64,000 bases of DNA, taken from positions 3,038,001-3,102,000 of the forward strand of contig NZ_CP049902.1 in NCBI RefSeq assembly GCF_018448495.1. Direction: 5' to 3'. The notes under the pieces were generated by a model. The model saw nothing but the letters and a program-made list of their open reading frames with translations. It made no database searches and was not told where the DNA came from. A program made the translations under genes and the position numbers. This document shows positions 9,089 through 20,477 of the stretch, in pieces. Source of the DNA: Psychrobacter sp. WY6. GTDB taxonomy: Bacteria; Pseudomonadota; Gammaproteobacteria; Pseudomonadales; Moraxellaceae. Position 1 is the stretch's first letter, and each line of letters begins with the position of its first letter.

Positions 9089-9901
9089 TTAAGGTAGAAA
9101 AATTGAGATATGGGCTTGCTCTTTGTTTTCTTGAATCACATTGTCGTATGCTGACAGCTGCTCATTCGAGAAACTATTGGTAAACTGCCACATGGTAGCA
9201 AATATCGCGGTCAACAACACTGCCATGACCGTGAGTATGACCCATAGTGGCGTTTCGCTCGTGAGCGTGTGCTTGATTTGGTCCGGTATCGCCCAAAATG
9301 GCGAAAACTCGTTCTTATTACCCCGTAGATGCTCAATTTCATCCCCTAAACGTGAGATAAGATAACGAATTTTCTCTGGCGCTTCTAAACGATACTTCCC
9401 TTGAAAGCCAAGTAGCATCGCATAGTGATAGACCTCCAGAGCAGGTAGACGCCTCTCTCCTTGCTCGCGTAGCCCATCTAAACGCTCAAAGAACTCATTA
9501 CCAGCAATTTGTGAGCCAAATAAATCCAACTGTAAAGGATTTAGCTCCCAAGCATCTTTGAGGGTTTGAAACTCTGGCTCTTGCGAGGTCATGATGGTCT
9601 CATCAATCAACGCACAATACGCATACTTGGCTTCATGGATATCTTCTGACAGAAATCCTTTTTTGCGCGCATTCATCTCGAATTTATCTAAGAAATCATA
9701 TATTTTTTGACGAAATTGTCGCGGCTCTGTACTGAAATAATGATTACGCAATAAAAACACCAAGTAAAAGCCGTCATACATGATGTCTACCAGCGACTGA
9801 CTACTGATACGCTTATCTAGACCCGTTGCTGAGACCTTTGAAGCCACCTCGCCTGAATCTAACAACGAAGGTGCAGAACCCATTGAATTATTCCCTGACA
9901 T
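9089..9901 (-). CDS. tssL: T6SS membrane protein TssL (DotU/IcmH family)
   Basis: An intact 270-residue protein of the DotU family. The cytoplasmic domain shows 'IMYDGFYLVFLLRN', 'AKYAYCALIDETIMTS' and 'LEVYHYAMLLGFQGKYR', all typical of TssL, followed by one C-terminal membrane helix (about residues 215-240). It has no peptidoglycan-binding extension; the separate OmpA-like protein at 20478 may do that job. TssL forms the inner-membrane part of the T6SS trans-envelope complex with TssM and TssJ. It is the last gene of the minus-strand tagX-tssJ-tssK-tssL operon. Confidence 0.93.
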   Translation of the reverse strand: MSGNNSMGSAPSLLDSGEVASKVSATGLDKRISSQSLVDIMYDGFYLVFLLRNHYFSTEPRQFRQKIYDFLDKFEMNARKKGFLSEDIHEAKYAYCALIDETIMTSQEPEFQTLKDAWELNPLQLDLFGSQIAGNEFFERLDGLREQGERRLPALEVYHYAMLLGFQGKYRLEAPEKIRYLISRLGDEIEHLRGNKNEFSPFWAIPDQIKHTLTSETPLWVILTVMAVLLTAIFATMWQFTNSFSNEQLSAYDNVIQENKEQAHISIFLP

Positions 9902-9996
9902 GATTATTCCTAATGCTTATTATTTCAAATACTATTGAGGGCGCGCCATATAGTGCATACTCATCTTGCAACCTCAGCATCTCTAGACACAAAGAA

Positions 9997-11339
9997 CTAC
10001 TGTACGATAGCCATCAGCTCTATTTTTAAATCATCAAAGCCATTTGGCACATAAATACAGATAGATTCAGATTTGAGCATTTCGTCATATAGCTCGCCTA
10101 CCGGTTCGATGGTGAAGTAGCTAAAACCTGGTCTCACTGGTATCGCACTGGGTACTTGGCTGACATGTGAAATAGAAGAGCCTGGCAGCGCTGACAACAC
10201 ACGTTTCTCTACTGAGTCAGGCGTCGCAATTTTAAATCGACGTGGTACGATGTCGATGAGCTCGTGCATCGGCAATGATGAGCTAACAGACAAATACAGC
10301 TGTGAGCCACGCGTGATCTTGTCACTACTTAGCTCGCCTGTATAATAAGATGGCTTATTTTGACGTAATGGAATCGAGATAAAGTTACTGGCAATGACGG
10401 TATTGAGTAGCTCACGAATAATCAAAATGATACTAACAAATGAGTCATTGGCATTATCGTGATGATAAGAAGGTAAGTCGCCCACCTTATATAATGAGCT
10501 AAAAGTAGCCAATTGGCTGGCGACATTTAATAATGCTTCATAAAGGCGTTCTGGATGTAGTTTGGCATTATTATATAGATGACTGAGCTGAGAGTATGCG
10601 GTATTTAGCGTATGCAATAGCCAAAAAGAGGCAATATCTGAGGAGCGAAACTCCAGTAAGTCATTGTTAGACTGACGATGATGGTCATACAGTGACGTAG
10701 ACTTGGTATTAATCATCGTCATCAAACGATATACGTGACCAATAAGCGCAGGGTTACTCGTAATATGCACACTTGGGACGATATAATCATCGACTTGATA
10801 GATGCCTTGAGTGGTACGCACGAGCTTGGCTACCAATAAGGATACGGTATCTTGGCTAGGCGCTTGCGCAGAATGGCTTAATTGCAAACTTGGCGACAGT
10901 TTAATCACGTCAATGACTGCTTCAGCCGCTTGGCCATATAGATCTTGTGCCTCAATAGCACCCCTTACATAGCGTGCTGGATTGTCACTACGATCCGTCT
11001 GTATATTGCTGCCGTCTAATCACTCTAACTCAAACTCAAAAATACGAAAACTTCATCGCCATTGTCTTGGGCATCTAAGGTAATGGCTTTCGGTAAGGTG
11101 TCGGTACGAGGCGCATGATATATCGTACCATCGGGCAATACCGCATAAATACTTTGAAAGCTTAGTAAATTGCTTTCCAAAAGTTGCTTGTCAATCTGAA
11201 CATCAGATACGCCATAAGCATAAGGATGCACCAGCATCATACTCAAAGCTCGTTGCGAGTCATGATAAGTGTCTTGAATCTGAAAATGTTGGGGTCGCAA
11301 AAACAACCCTTCTCCCCATAATACCCTGTGTTTACTCAA
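9997..11339 (-). CDS. tssK: T6SS baseplate protein TssK (frameshifted)
   Basis: The N-terminal frame starts at ATG 11339 with 'VLWGEGLFLRPQHFQIQD', the TssK signature. A break near 11030 shifts into the frame that reads 'DNPARYVRGAIEAQDLYG' and then runs through 'SDIASFWLLHTLNTAY' to the stop at 9997. The repaired length is about 447 residues, normal for TssK. TssK links the baseplate to the TssJLM membrane complex. The gene begins 9 nt after the tssJ stop, so the operon is tight. Most likely only one base is missing from the sequence. Confidence 0.9.
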
Positions 11340-11348
11340 GACAATCTC

Positions 11349-12025
11349 CTAAGAACAGCTGACTAGTGGCTGCTGATAATATTTAAGTTTGGTGGTAAAT
11401 GTAGGTGGTGCAACACCCTCAGTAATGCTGACATCGCATCCACCAATATTGATCGCCAGTGGCGTATCAAAATTGAGACTGGCAAGTGGGATAAGAAACT
11501 GTGAACGTTTTTTGGTATATCTCAGCCCCACTTTAATAGCGATAAAGCGCGCGTCTTGTGGAATGTTTACAGTCAGACTGCTCTCACGATTTGGGATAAT
11601 ACTGATCTCTTTGGCAGCCAGTACTTCAATATCCGTAAACTGGCTCTCCTCCTCCAAAATGCGATATAGGCAGTACTTGCTGTGCCTACTTTGGTACGCC
11701 CTGCATTGGCATTAGTGGTGGGTTTGATATTTAGAGTAATCTGCTGACGCTTCAGTTTTTCTTGCAATGCTTGCTGCTCAGCACTCATGGTCGCCAGCTG
11801 CTGTTGCTGTAGTTCTAGCTGTACTTTTAAACTTTGCAAATCGGTACTATTTTTGCCATTATCAACGATATGGCTCATGGCATCTATAGTAGGAGGCTCG
11901 CCTGCTAATGCCGATACCTTGTCATTTGACTTGCTCAACTTATCAGTGCTGCATCCGGCGATCGTACCACTTAGCAAGCAAGTAGCAGCGATTAATGATA
12001 CTGGCAATGTCATACATTTATTCAT
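11349..12025 (-). CDS. tssJ: T6SS outer-membrane lipoprotein TssJ (frameshifted)
   Basis: The N-terminal frame (ATG 12025) has a lipoprotein signal ending in 'LLSGTIAGC', then a ~50-residue Gln/Leu-rich coiled-coil stretch, then 'ITLNIKPTTNANAGRTKVGTA'. After a break near 11660 the frame continues as 'EEESQFTDIEVLAAKEISII' and 'NIPQDARFIAIKVGLRY', matching TssJ/VasD beta-sandwich proteins. One base is missing (677 nt span). TssJ anchors TssM to the outer membrane. The coiled coil between lipobox and beta domain is an unusual addition. Acinetobacter T6SS loci are described as lacking TssJ, so its presence here is notable. Confidence 0.8.
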
Positions 12026-12056
12026 ACTTTCAGTTTACCTTAGCTTTTTATTATCA

Positions 12057-13104
12057 TTATTGACTGGTCAAAATCTCAGCCATTTCTGGGCGACCGAGCA
12101 CGCCTTTTTTGCGCAGCTCGACATGCCCAAGATCCATCATACGCCAATCACCACCCCACACAAGTCCGGCAGATTTGGCTACTTTACCATATAATTTATA
12201 GCCCCGCATTGCCCAAGGATCCTTTTCGCTTATGACAATTTTACCATTTCTGATAAAGGCGCTATCGCCCGCCAAACCAAACTGATGATAGCTCTTGTAT
12301 GATCCTGCCTTCGTTACATGAGTCCCTTTTTTCAATAGTCTTGCTTGCCTTGCAGGGCTACGATAGCCTTCTAACAGCACCATGTCATAGCCATATTGGT
12401 CACTCATTACTTTATACACAGTCAACAGCCGTTGAACAAAATCTGAGTTCATTTTTTGCCAATTACGGTCAGCATTCTTAATATTGATATGACCGTTGTT
12501 TAGATGTGTAGCCAACATGTCACCTGAATAGCCAGTGCTATTATCTTGCGTGTTTAAGTCAGACAAATCAGGCTCAGGGAGCATGAGCGGTCTATCAGTC
12601 TGAGGTATATTTGTCTGATTATCCGGCCAATACCCTTCCTCTGTCTTGTCAGCTTGATAGCTTGCAACCTCAGCTTCTAGTTCAGCAAACAGCTCCTCTG
12701 GCGGAGGCGACGGTGGACGCAGACGCTCTCCTATGAGTAGTTGACTGATTTGCAAATTTGTCGTGCTAGCCACGGTATCATTGGCATGATAAACCTCCAG
12801 AGAATGATTGGTAATCAGGGCATAACACAATCCAACCGTTGCCATGACAATCAAAAAACAATGCCGATATCACTGGAATACGAGAAACATCTATATCTGA
12901 AATAAAACGAATAAACTGCTTGATACGATAATGAAATACCTTCTTTGGTGTCTTTATTGATGGACGCTTGAATTTTAGGCTAGGCAATCGATGAAAAAAC
13001 ACCATTACTTTATCTAATAGTCGCCCACATAGCTGCCGATCAAAAAGTATGACCATCATGAGGATAGAGAGCAATGTAAAGACCGATACAGTCAAGTAAA
13101 TCAT
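12057..13104 (-). CDS. TagX-like M15-family peptidoglycan peptidase of the T6SS operon (frameshifted)
   Basis: The N-terminal frame (ATG 13104) has a membrane helix and a basic stretch, then a second hydrophobic helix. A run of six T near 12855 interrupts the frame; removing one T (or adding two) continues into 'LIVMATVGLCYALITNHSLE'. The C-terminal domain is an M15 (VanY/endolysin-like) zinc peptidase with 'MVLLEGYRSPARQARLL', the SxHxxGxAxD motif as 'SYHQFGLAGD', and a final 'GHVEL' histidine. In Acinetobacter, TagX is an L,D-endopeptidase needed to assemble the T6SS through peptidoglycan; the position before tssJ-tssK-tssL supports the same role here. It is anchored in the inner membrane with its catalytic domain in the periplasm. 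Confidence 0.8.
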
Positions 13105-13519
13105 AAGCAAGAGTCATAGACAGTTGAGACGATAAAAACAAATATAATAAACAGGCGTTGATAATTACGATTTCGTCAGTATTATATAGACAAATCATCC
13201 CCTTTTAAAATAAAGCTAACTTAATTGCACTAATTTTTATTTATTCCTATCCATTAGCTTATCTACAGACAACTTAAAAATACTATTTCATTATAAAAAT
13301 TTACTTAATAATGCTTAAAACCCTCACTGGTTATCGATTTTATAGTTTAACAACGTTTTCAAAGTGATTCCTATCATTACAACCGAATTATAAAAAAGAC
13401 AAATAAAGTTAACTAGCATAGTAAAAATAAGCTTATAGATATCACAAAATCTGGATCATAAAGCTTGTCTACATGGTAATAATCATAATAACAACCCAAC
13501 AAATAGGGAGTTTAAATAA
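13105..13519 (+). promoter_or_regulatory. AT-rich divergent promoter region between the two T6SS operons
   Basis: About 415 bases without a gene lie between tagX (minus) and the plus-strand T6SS operon. The region is very AT-rich. Both operons must start here. I see no clear operator palindrome. Confidence 0.5.
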
Positions 13520-13780
13520 GTGGGCGCAAAAAAAATACTGTCATACGGCCGATCTGTTTTAGTCATGATTTTGGTGTTGTATCTCATTTTGGTCTGGATG
13601 TACTTTAAAGACAATGCGCGACAGCTGACCTCATCTGGCTTATTACTATGGTTTGTTACCATCCCTTTATTGTTTCTTGGCTCTATCATGGCGCTCTTAT
13701 GGTGGCAAAAAAAACTGGATAAACAAACAACCGATTCACCAGAGATACTTGATAGAACAACAGATAAAACAGACGCTTAA
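13520..13780 (+). CDS. Small membrane protein, first gene of plus-strand T6SS operon
   Basis: An 86-codon frame from GTG 13520 (GGGAGT lies upstream at 13506-13511) to TAA 13778. It has two membrane helices (about residues 10-28 and 42-62) and a charged tail. I do not recognise a family. The following frame at 13781 is in the same phase and appears coding immediately after the TAA, so this could be the N-terminal part of one longer two-helix protein interrupted by a stop. Its position directly before tssM suggests a role in the T6SS membrane complex, but no function can be assigned. Confidence 0.55.
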   Translation: MGAKKILSYGRSVLVMILVLYLILVWMYFKDNARQLTSSGLLLWFVTIPLLFLGSIMALLWWQKKLDKQTTDSPEILDRTTDKTDA

Positions 13781-13849
13781 CCGCCCAATACTTATCAGTT
13801 ATTTATCTATAGCCGTGTCTGCCTACCAGAAGGAGACTGTTGGTCTGAA

Positions 13850-15289
13850 GTGGTGGACAATGAGGCAGACCTAACCGTATTGAGCGAGGATTTGACAGAT
13901 ATTGATGGTATGCCAATGTTGGTCAAACCGATTGCAAGACTCCCTGATGCCGCCGCCCTACCATATCCTAATATATCTGATGCCTATTCAGCAGATTCAG
14001 AGTTTGACGACAGCTATTTAGATTCGAACAGTGATTTAGACAGTAGTTTAGACAGCCATCTCGATGATGAGAGATTTACTGAACGTAAAGCCGCGTTAAA
14101 TGATACTACCTTGCGTTTACAGGCATTAATTTATGAGCAGCTAGTCTTGAGCGAGGAGATGCTGTCTAGCCTTGCCGAATACTTTTACCAACATCACCAA
14201 CAAGATACGACTCAGTCCAACGCAGCCATTCATATTCATCCCGAATGGCAGCAACATTATTTGGTGAGTGCCAACGAAGTAAGTAGTGAAAATAACAGCC
14301 GTAAAGAGAACGGTGATGACAAAATGACAGCAGCCTCTGCTGGTCATTTAACCAATCTTCCTATCTATCTATGCTTACCTGCCAGCGCCGATTCAGCATT
14401 TTTAATCGCGACCATAAAAGAACAGTTAGCAACTTACGGTATTCCTGATACACGGCTTGCTATTACGACCATCATAACTGACAGCACTGATGTCGCAAAC
14501 ACCGTAGCAAATAATGGCGCTAACAATATCGCCATTGCCACACCTACAGAATTCATCAATAGACATCTACTGCCTTTATCTAAATCAACTGCGCCTGATC
14601 TTTGCTTAATTATCATTGCAGATTCACAGATAAGTGAAGAATGGTTAGACACTCATTTGTATGCTGAGCAAATGACCAATGTCGTTCCAACTGAGGCGGG
14701 TGCGCTGTTGCTATTCTCGAATCAAGCGGCTCAAGAGCTACTCAATATTGACGCCAGTACCCGTATTTTATTAACGGAGATAGCTACAACTCATCGCACT
14801 GAGCTTTTGAGTGATAATCGTCGCTATTTGAATCATTTAACGACTATCAAAAATCTATTAATAGACAATATGCTTTCACTGTCACCGACCGATACGACCA
14901 CGCTAAAAACCACTGATAAACAGATAGTAAAGCCCGCAAAAAAATCGTCTGACATCAACAGCAAAGAAAAATACAAGACTAATGTTGCTATAACAGACAT
15001 GACCATTACCGCCATGTCTGACATTAATCCATTAAAGCAGCCCTATGACTTATCAACGTATATGAGCTTTCTTGAAGCATTTATAGCACAAGGCGCTCTA
15101 GTAAATGAGCATCATTTAGGGCATTATATGCCATTGAATAATTGGTTGAAGCCATTCATCAGCTTATCACTCTTCATTGACTTAGCCAAAGAAGACCAAC
15201 AAGAGTCAGACAGATCATTTTTAATTACTCAACATAAGCACTGCAATATACTTTGGTTGCTAGACTCTTCTCAAACATCTGAGTCGTAG
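13850..15289 (+). CDS. Unknown T6SS-operon protein upstream of tssM
   Basis: A 479-codon frame from GTG 13850. The same frame is open back to 13781 and reads like protein ('QLFIYSRVCLPEGDCWSEVV'), so the true start is uncertain. The N-terminal third is acidic and Ser/Asp-rich with SDLDSS-type runs; the middle has 'LPIYLCLPASADSAFLIATI' and 'DLCLIIIADSQISEEWLDTH', followed by 'VPTEAGALLLFSNQAA'. By eye the middle vaguely recalls the C-terminal half of beta-ketoacyl-synthase-like (thiolase-fold) proteins, without a catalytic Cys I can point to. That resemblance is weak. The location between a small membrane protein and tssM marks it as an accessory T6SS component. Confidence 0.6.
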   Translation: MVDNEADLTVLSEDLTDIDGMPMLVKPIARLPDAAALPYPNISDAYSADSEFDDSYLDSNSDLDSSLDSHLDDERFTERKAALNDTTLRLQALIYEQLVLSEEMLSSLAEYFYQHHQQDTTQSNAAIHIHPEWQQHYLVSANEVSSENNSRKENGDDKMTAASAGHLTNLPIYLCLPASADSAFLIATIKEQLATYGIPDTRLAITTIITDSTDVANTVANNGANNIAIATPTEFINRHLLPLSKSTAPDLCLIIIADSQISEEWLDTHLYAEQMTNVVPTEAGALLLFSNQAAQELLNIDASTRILLTEIATTHRTELLSDNRRYLNHLTTIKNLLIDNMLSLSPTDTTTLKTTDKQIVKPAKKSSDINSKEKYKTNVAITDMTITAMSDINPLKQPYDLSTYMSFLEAFIAQGALVNEHHLGHYMPLNNWLKPFISLSLFIDLAKEDQQESDRSFLITQHKHCNILWLLDSSQTSES

Positions 15290-15355
15290 TTTTAATGGTG
15301 TTTTGTCGTGGTAAATACTCGTTTTATTATCTTAAGTTCACACTAGGTAGCACGC

Positions 15356-18300
15356 ATGTTTTCAAGGTTTTTTCATCTTATCTATAACCCAAGAGTATTA
15401 TTGGCGCTGGGGCTCATAGTCGCTCTAGTCTTACTTTATGATTATGTGACTATTAAAACCTTTGTCATAATCATTGGCGTTCTAATCACATGTACGGTGC
15501 TGGGGGCGCTTGGCTATTACCTGTGGAAAAAACGTAAGCTTGCCTCAGATGAGCTGGCAAACTTAGTGGAGGATAATGGCAACGAGAGACAAGGTGACAA
15601 TAGCCCTCATGTGGCCAAAGATGAAAACGCTCAAGAAGTGCAAGCGCTACGTCAGCAAATGCAAGATGCCATTAAAACCATTCGCAAATCAAAGATAGGC
15701 GATCAAACAGGCAAAGCGGCGTTATATGAGCTGCCGTGGTATATGGTCATTGGTAATCCAGCGGCAGGCAAAAGCTCTGCAGTGCTACACTCTGGCTTAA
15801 AATTCCCCTTTATGGAGCAAGGTAACAAGCTATCCGTTAAAGGCGTCGGCGGTACACGTAACTGCGATTGGTTTTTTTCGACTGAAGGTATTTTGCTCGA
15901 CACTGCAGGACGTTACTCCGTTTATGAAGAAGATCGCTCAGAATGGTTGTCATTTTTAAGCCTACTCAAAAAGAATCGACCTAAAGCACCGATCAATGGC
16001 ATCATCATCGCGGTCAGTATCGCCGAACTCACCAAAAATGACCCAAACTATGCGTTGGATTTGGCCAAGAATCTGCGCAGCCGTGTGCAAGACTTAACTG
16101 AACAGCTAGAAGTTTATGCGCCTGTCTATGTGGTCTTTACTAAAATGGATTTGATTTCAGGCTTCCGTGACTTCTTTAATGACTATGAGCAAGAAGAGCG
16201 CAGCCAAGTATGGGGCGCGACCATCCCCTACCCTGAAGACCCAGAAAATATCAATATTACGGACATATTCGAAGAGCATTTTGGCGTATTGGTCAATGGT
16301 CTAAAAGATTTGAGCACAACTAAGCTATCCTTGCGTCATCAGCGCACGGTATCTCCCAGTCTAATGACTTTCCCAATGGAATTTCAGTCATTACGTCCCA
16401 TGATACGGACACTGATGCATGCGTTGTTTGAGGACAACCCTTTCCAATTTAAGCCCATATTGCGTGGCTTTTACTTTACCAGCGCCTTGCAGGACGGGCA
16501 AGTTAGCAGCCAAATGACGTTGCAAATGGTGCAAAATTACGATTTGCACCCACCTGCGATACCGCTCAATGCGCAGCAAGAAGCCGCAGACAAGCCCTAT
16601 TTTTTACAAGATCTATTTTCTAAAGTCATTTTAAAAGACAAGCATTTGGTCAAGCAGCATAAAAACCGACACAAGCGCAGTCATCGTGCGCTTGCGACGC
16701 TAGCTGCTGTCGTGACTTTGTGTGCGGCTGTCGGTCTGTGGACATGGTCTTATGCCATAAACAGCTCACTGAGCGTGTCGTGGCTGACTTACAGCAAGTC
16801 GCAGCGCTACAAAAAAATTCTAATGGTGACTTACAATCGCAGCTTGAGTCGCTCAATATTCTACAAAGTCGAATCGAGCAGCTTGAAGGCTATGAAGACG
16901 ACAAGCCGCTGTCTTTGAGTTTTGGCCTCTATCAAGGCGATAAGCTTAAGCAAAAATTGCTAGCAGAATATTACAACGGCATCAGCATCATCGTCTTAGC
17001 GCCAACCAAACAAAATATCGAAACGTTTTTAACCGAAGTAAATACCAATGCCGATCAATTAGAAGTCCGTACAGAAGACTCAAGCACTGATGACACCTCT
17101 GATGCTGCCGTTAATGATGCTTATATCCAGTCGGACCCCACAGACGTTGAAGATGCTTATAATGCGCTCAAGGCTTATCTCATGCTTGGCAATCATGACA
17201 ATTTAGAGGCCAGTCATTTGAGTGATCAGATGACCCGTTTTTGGCGCAACTGGCTCGAAGCCAATCGCGCTGACATGCCGCGTGACAAGATGATTCGCCA
17301 AGCTGAGCGTATCTTGAGTTTTACCTTGGCTCATGTCGACGACCCGCCTTTCCATTGATCCAAAATGACTTAGGGCTGATAGACAAAACCCGTAGCAATT
17401 TATCCAATGTTAGCAAAGGCCAACCTGCTCGTGAGCGGGTTTACTCTGAGATTAAAATGCGCGCATCTGCCCGCTTCCCATCGGTCACGGTTGCGCAGAT
17501 TACGCAAAACAATGCTAATGAAGCACTGCTTGGTAGCTATGTCATTTCAGGCACTTTTACTAAAGAGGCATGGGAGGCTTTCGTCAGTGATGAGATTGAT
17601 AAAGCTGCCACCACAAGAGTGGTCGCCGATGATTGGGTGTTGGCCACCAGCAGCCAAGATGACCTTACCTTGACGGGTAGCCCTGAACAGATACGACAAT
17701 ATCTGGTCAATCGCTATAAGCAAGAATATATCAGTGAATGGAAACGTTTTTTATCTCAAGTGTATGTTCGGGATAGCACAGGCTTCGATGATCATGCAGT
17801 CTTATTAAATCAGCTGTCCAATGCCACAGAGTCACCGTTAAAAACCCTGTTTGAGACAGTAGATCGCCAAACTCAATGGGACAATAAAGCGGCCAATCAA
17901 GCAGCTGGCAATGGTGGCGAATCTCGTCGCTCATTTGTCAATTGGTTTAAGCAAACCATCCTGCGTCAAAGCCCTGCTGAGCTGCGGCAAGCAGAAGCTG
18001 CGATGAATAATGGTGGCAGCTCTAGTAACGCCGCGCCTGTAGCACAAGCAAGCTCAGGTGTGATTGCTCAAGAATTCTCCTCTATACATGCGCTAGTAAC
18101 GCCAAGAGAAGAAAATCAGGATCTGTCATTATTAGACAGCTATTTAGTCAGTTTAGGCGATATCAGAACCCGCTTTAACAATATCGCTCGTAGTGACGAC
18201 ATCGGCCCTGATGCTTTGTTGTTTGCCTCACAAACCCTCAGTCCCGAAGGCTCAGAGTTAACCAAATCTCTACAGATATTAGATGAGCAGATCCTAAGTC

Positions 18301-19394
18301 AAGCCAACTCTGAAATAAAACAACTGGTTCGTCCGTTGTTGAGTGAGCCACTGACTCGTTCATTTAACATGCTGCTGACGCCCACTAAGGCTGAGATTAA
18401 TAAAGTTTGGAAAGCGCAGGTCTATAAGCCTTTCCTCGATAATTTAGGCAGTAAGTATCCCTTTACCGCCAATGCAAACTTAGAAGCGACGCCTGCAGAG
18501 ATCGGTCAATTCTTCGGCGAAGATGGCTATGTGGCGCGATTCGTCAACGAAACGTTATCGCCCTTTATCATTCGCCGCGGCGATCAAATCTCCAGTAAAA
18601 TCTGGAATGGTGCAGGTCTGGGTCTCAACCCGCAGTTTGTCGCTGATTTTGGCCGTTACTTTACCAATTATATGGGCAGCAATAGCACAGGCGCTGCTGG
18701 TGCGAATAATACTGGTGGCGCTGCCAATCAAACCACTTTTCAAATTATGCCATTACCCGTCAGCGGTTTGACTGAATATACCATTGTAGTCGATGGTCAA
18801 CAGTTGCGTTATCGCATGGGTACTCAAGCGTGGACAACGTTTGTATGGCCAAATCCAAGTAGCCAACCTGGTGCCAGTATTCGAGCCAAGGACTATGATG
18901 GCAGAGACTTTACTGTCTTTGAAGAAGCAGGCAGCTTTGGGGTAGAAAGGCTCATTAACAGTGCACGCCGTACTGAACTTGGCAATGATATCTTTGAGAT
19001 GGCATGGTCTGGTGACGGTATCACTATCTCTGTACGCTTTAGAATCATCAGCGGCAGCGGCAGTAGTACCACTACCGGTCAAGGTCGCTCTACCAATCCC
19101 TTTACTGGCATGAAACTACCAGAGGAGATTATTGCCCTTGGTGTCACACGTACAGCAAGGCCAATTTCTGATGATAATGCTGTTGATGGCGATACTCCCA
19201 ATGCAGGTTCTGGCACCAATCAGCCAGTACCGACTGGCCAAAATACAAGCAATGTCACGCCGCCTGCCCGCGTATCTACTGTAGTCCCTAATACCAATAG
19301 TGAAAATAGTCCACCAGTACAGCCGCCTACTGATACCACGACGGCTACTGATGATCGTTCAGCCGTGACTGAACAGCAGGAGCAAACGCCATGA
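15356..19394 (+). CDS. tssM: T6SS inner-membrane protein TssM (IcmF family; two frameshifts)
   Basis: About 1346 residues when two missing bases are restored (near 16745-16770 and 17345-17355). ATG 15356 follows AGGTAGCACGC. Two N-terminal membrane helices (about 13-29 and 35-56) precede a cytoplasmic GTPase-like domain with Walker A 'GNPAAGKSS' (133-141), 'GVGGTRNCDWFF' and 'LLDTAGRYSVYEEDRSEW'. A third helix (near 16700) leads into the large periplasmic part, which contains 'ARFPSVTVAQITQNN' and 'YVISGTFTKEAW'. A Gly/Asn-rich patch at about 18660-18730 and a Pro/Thr-rich C-terminal tail are low-complexity additions. TssM spans the periplasm to contact TssJ. It overlaps tagF by ATGA. Confidence 0.92.
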
Positions 19395-20367
19395 CTCCAG
19401 ACTCCTTGCCTTTAGTATATTTTGGAAAATTGCCTGCTCGCGGGGACTTTGTACGGGCGCGCGTTCATATCTCTGAGACCAATGCCATTGATGAATGGGT
19501 CAGCGAAGCGCTAGCCGTGTCGGAAAGTGTATTTAGCGGAATTCCGATAGACAATGTCAGTAATCATGACTTTGCCTTTTTAAATTTCAGTCATATCGAT
19601 ACTAGAGCTAATGAGATTATCACCGGTGTTTTGATCCCTAGTCACGATAGTAGCTATAGAAATTATCCATTGATAGGTTTTGGCGTGCTTCATCTCGATA
19701 AACCGAAAAACTGGATGAACTATCTGCCCGTCAAGTCATCAGCGCTTTGGAATGACACTTATGAAGTTTTAAGTATGGCTAAATCCAAAACTGACAATAG
19801 CGATCTTATGGAGCACCTCAACCATAGCCAACTCAGCATCGATAATAATGCCAGTACTTACTACTATGATTTATCAATACCACTACGTTGCATGATATAG
19901 CGATCTTAATGAACATCGATAAAGCGCAACTGATACAGCAAATCATTGCCACTGGCCTGTTATTTTACCGACCTTTACTAAGGGTTTCCATGGCTTAAAT
20001 AAAGCCATCTGCTGGTCACTTACTCTGATAGAGAAAACTCGATACACATGGCCACTTTTTGGCACGATCTCATCAATGGTTTTATCAGCCACACCAGCTC
20101 TACTTGAATACCTACTTATATCGTGTCGCTAATTGCTATCGCCTGCTCATGAGTTTTACTAAACCAGATGGACGTATACTCAAGCAAATATCAGAAAGTG
20201 AAAAAAACTATCCTGAAGATTGGGTGGTCATCGCTCATAGCGACTGGACTCAAGGCTATATCGATGAAGACATTGGGTTGACCCGTTTCAATAAAGTATT
20301 GTTACAAGACAATTTATATCTGTATGATACTAGGCAATTGTTTAAAAAAACTTTTTTAGCACAATAA
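19391..20367 (+). CDS. tagF: T6SS-associated protein TagF (ImpM family; frameshifted)
   Basis: The start ATG overlaps the tssM stop (ATGA at 19391). The N-terminal half has 'VYFGKLPARGDFVR', the TagF/ImpM signature, and 'HIDTRANEIITGVLIPSHDS'. Several frame breaks occur between 19880 and 20060, after which the C-terminal half reads 'HQWFYQPHQLYLNTYLYRV' and ends 'LYDTRQLFKKTFLAQ'. TagF proteins are post-translational repressors of T6SS firing in the threonine-phosphorylation pathway. No ppkA or pppA is in the window, so TagF may act alone here, as it does in some relatives. Confidence 0.82.
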
Positions 20368-20477
20368 ATAATAGCTCACGATAACTGCTGATTCGTAACA
20401 GCTGATAGTAGCCACCATGCATCATACCCCTGCAATTAGTCACTGCTCAACAATAGACAGATTAAAAAGGTACTTGA

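Noticed and set aside
13850-15289. Assignment of the unknown T6SS-operon protein as an Acinetobacter AsaA/AsaB homologue
   Set aside because: Only position supports it; I could not match specific sequence features from memory.
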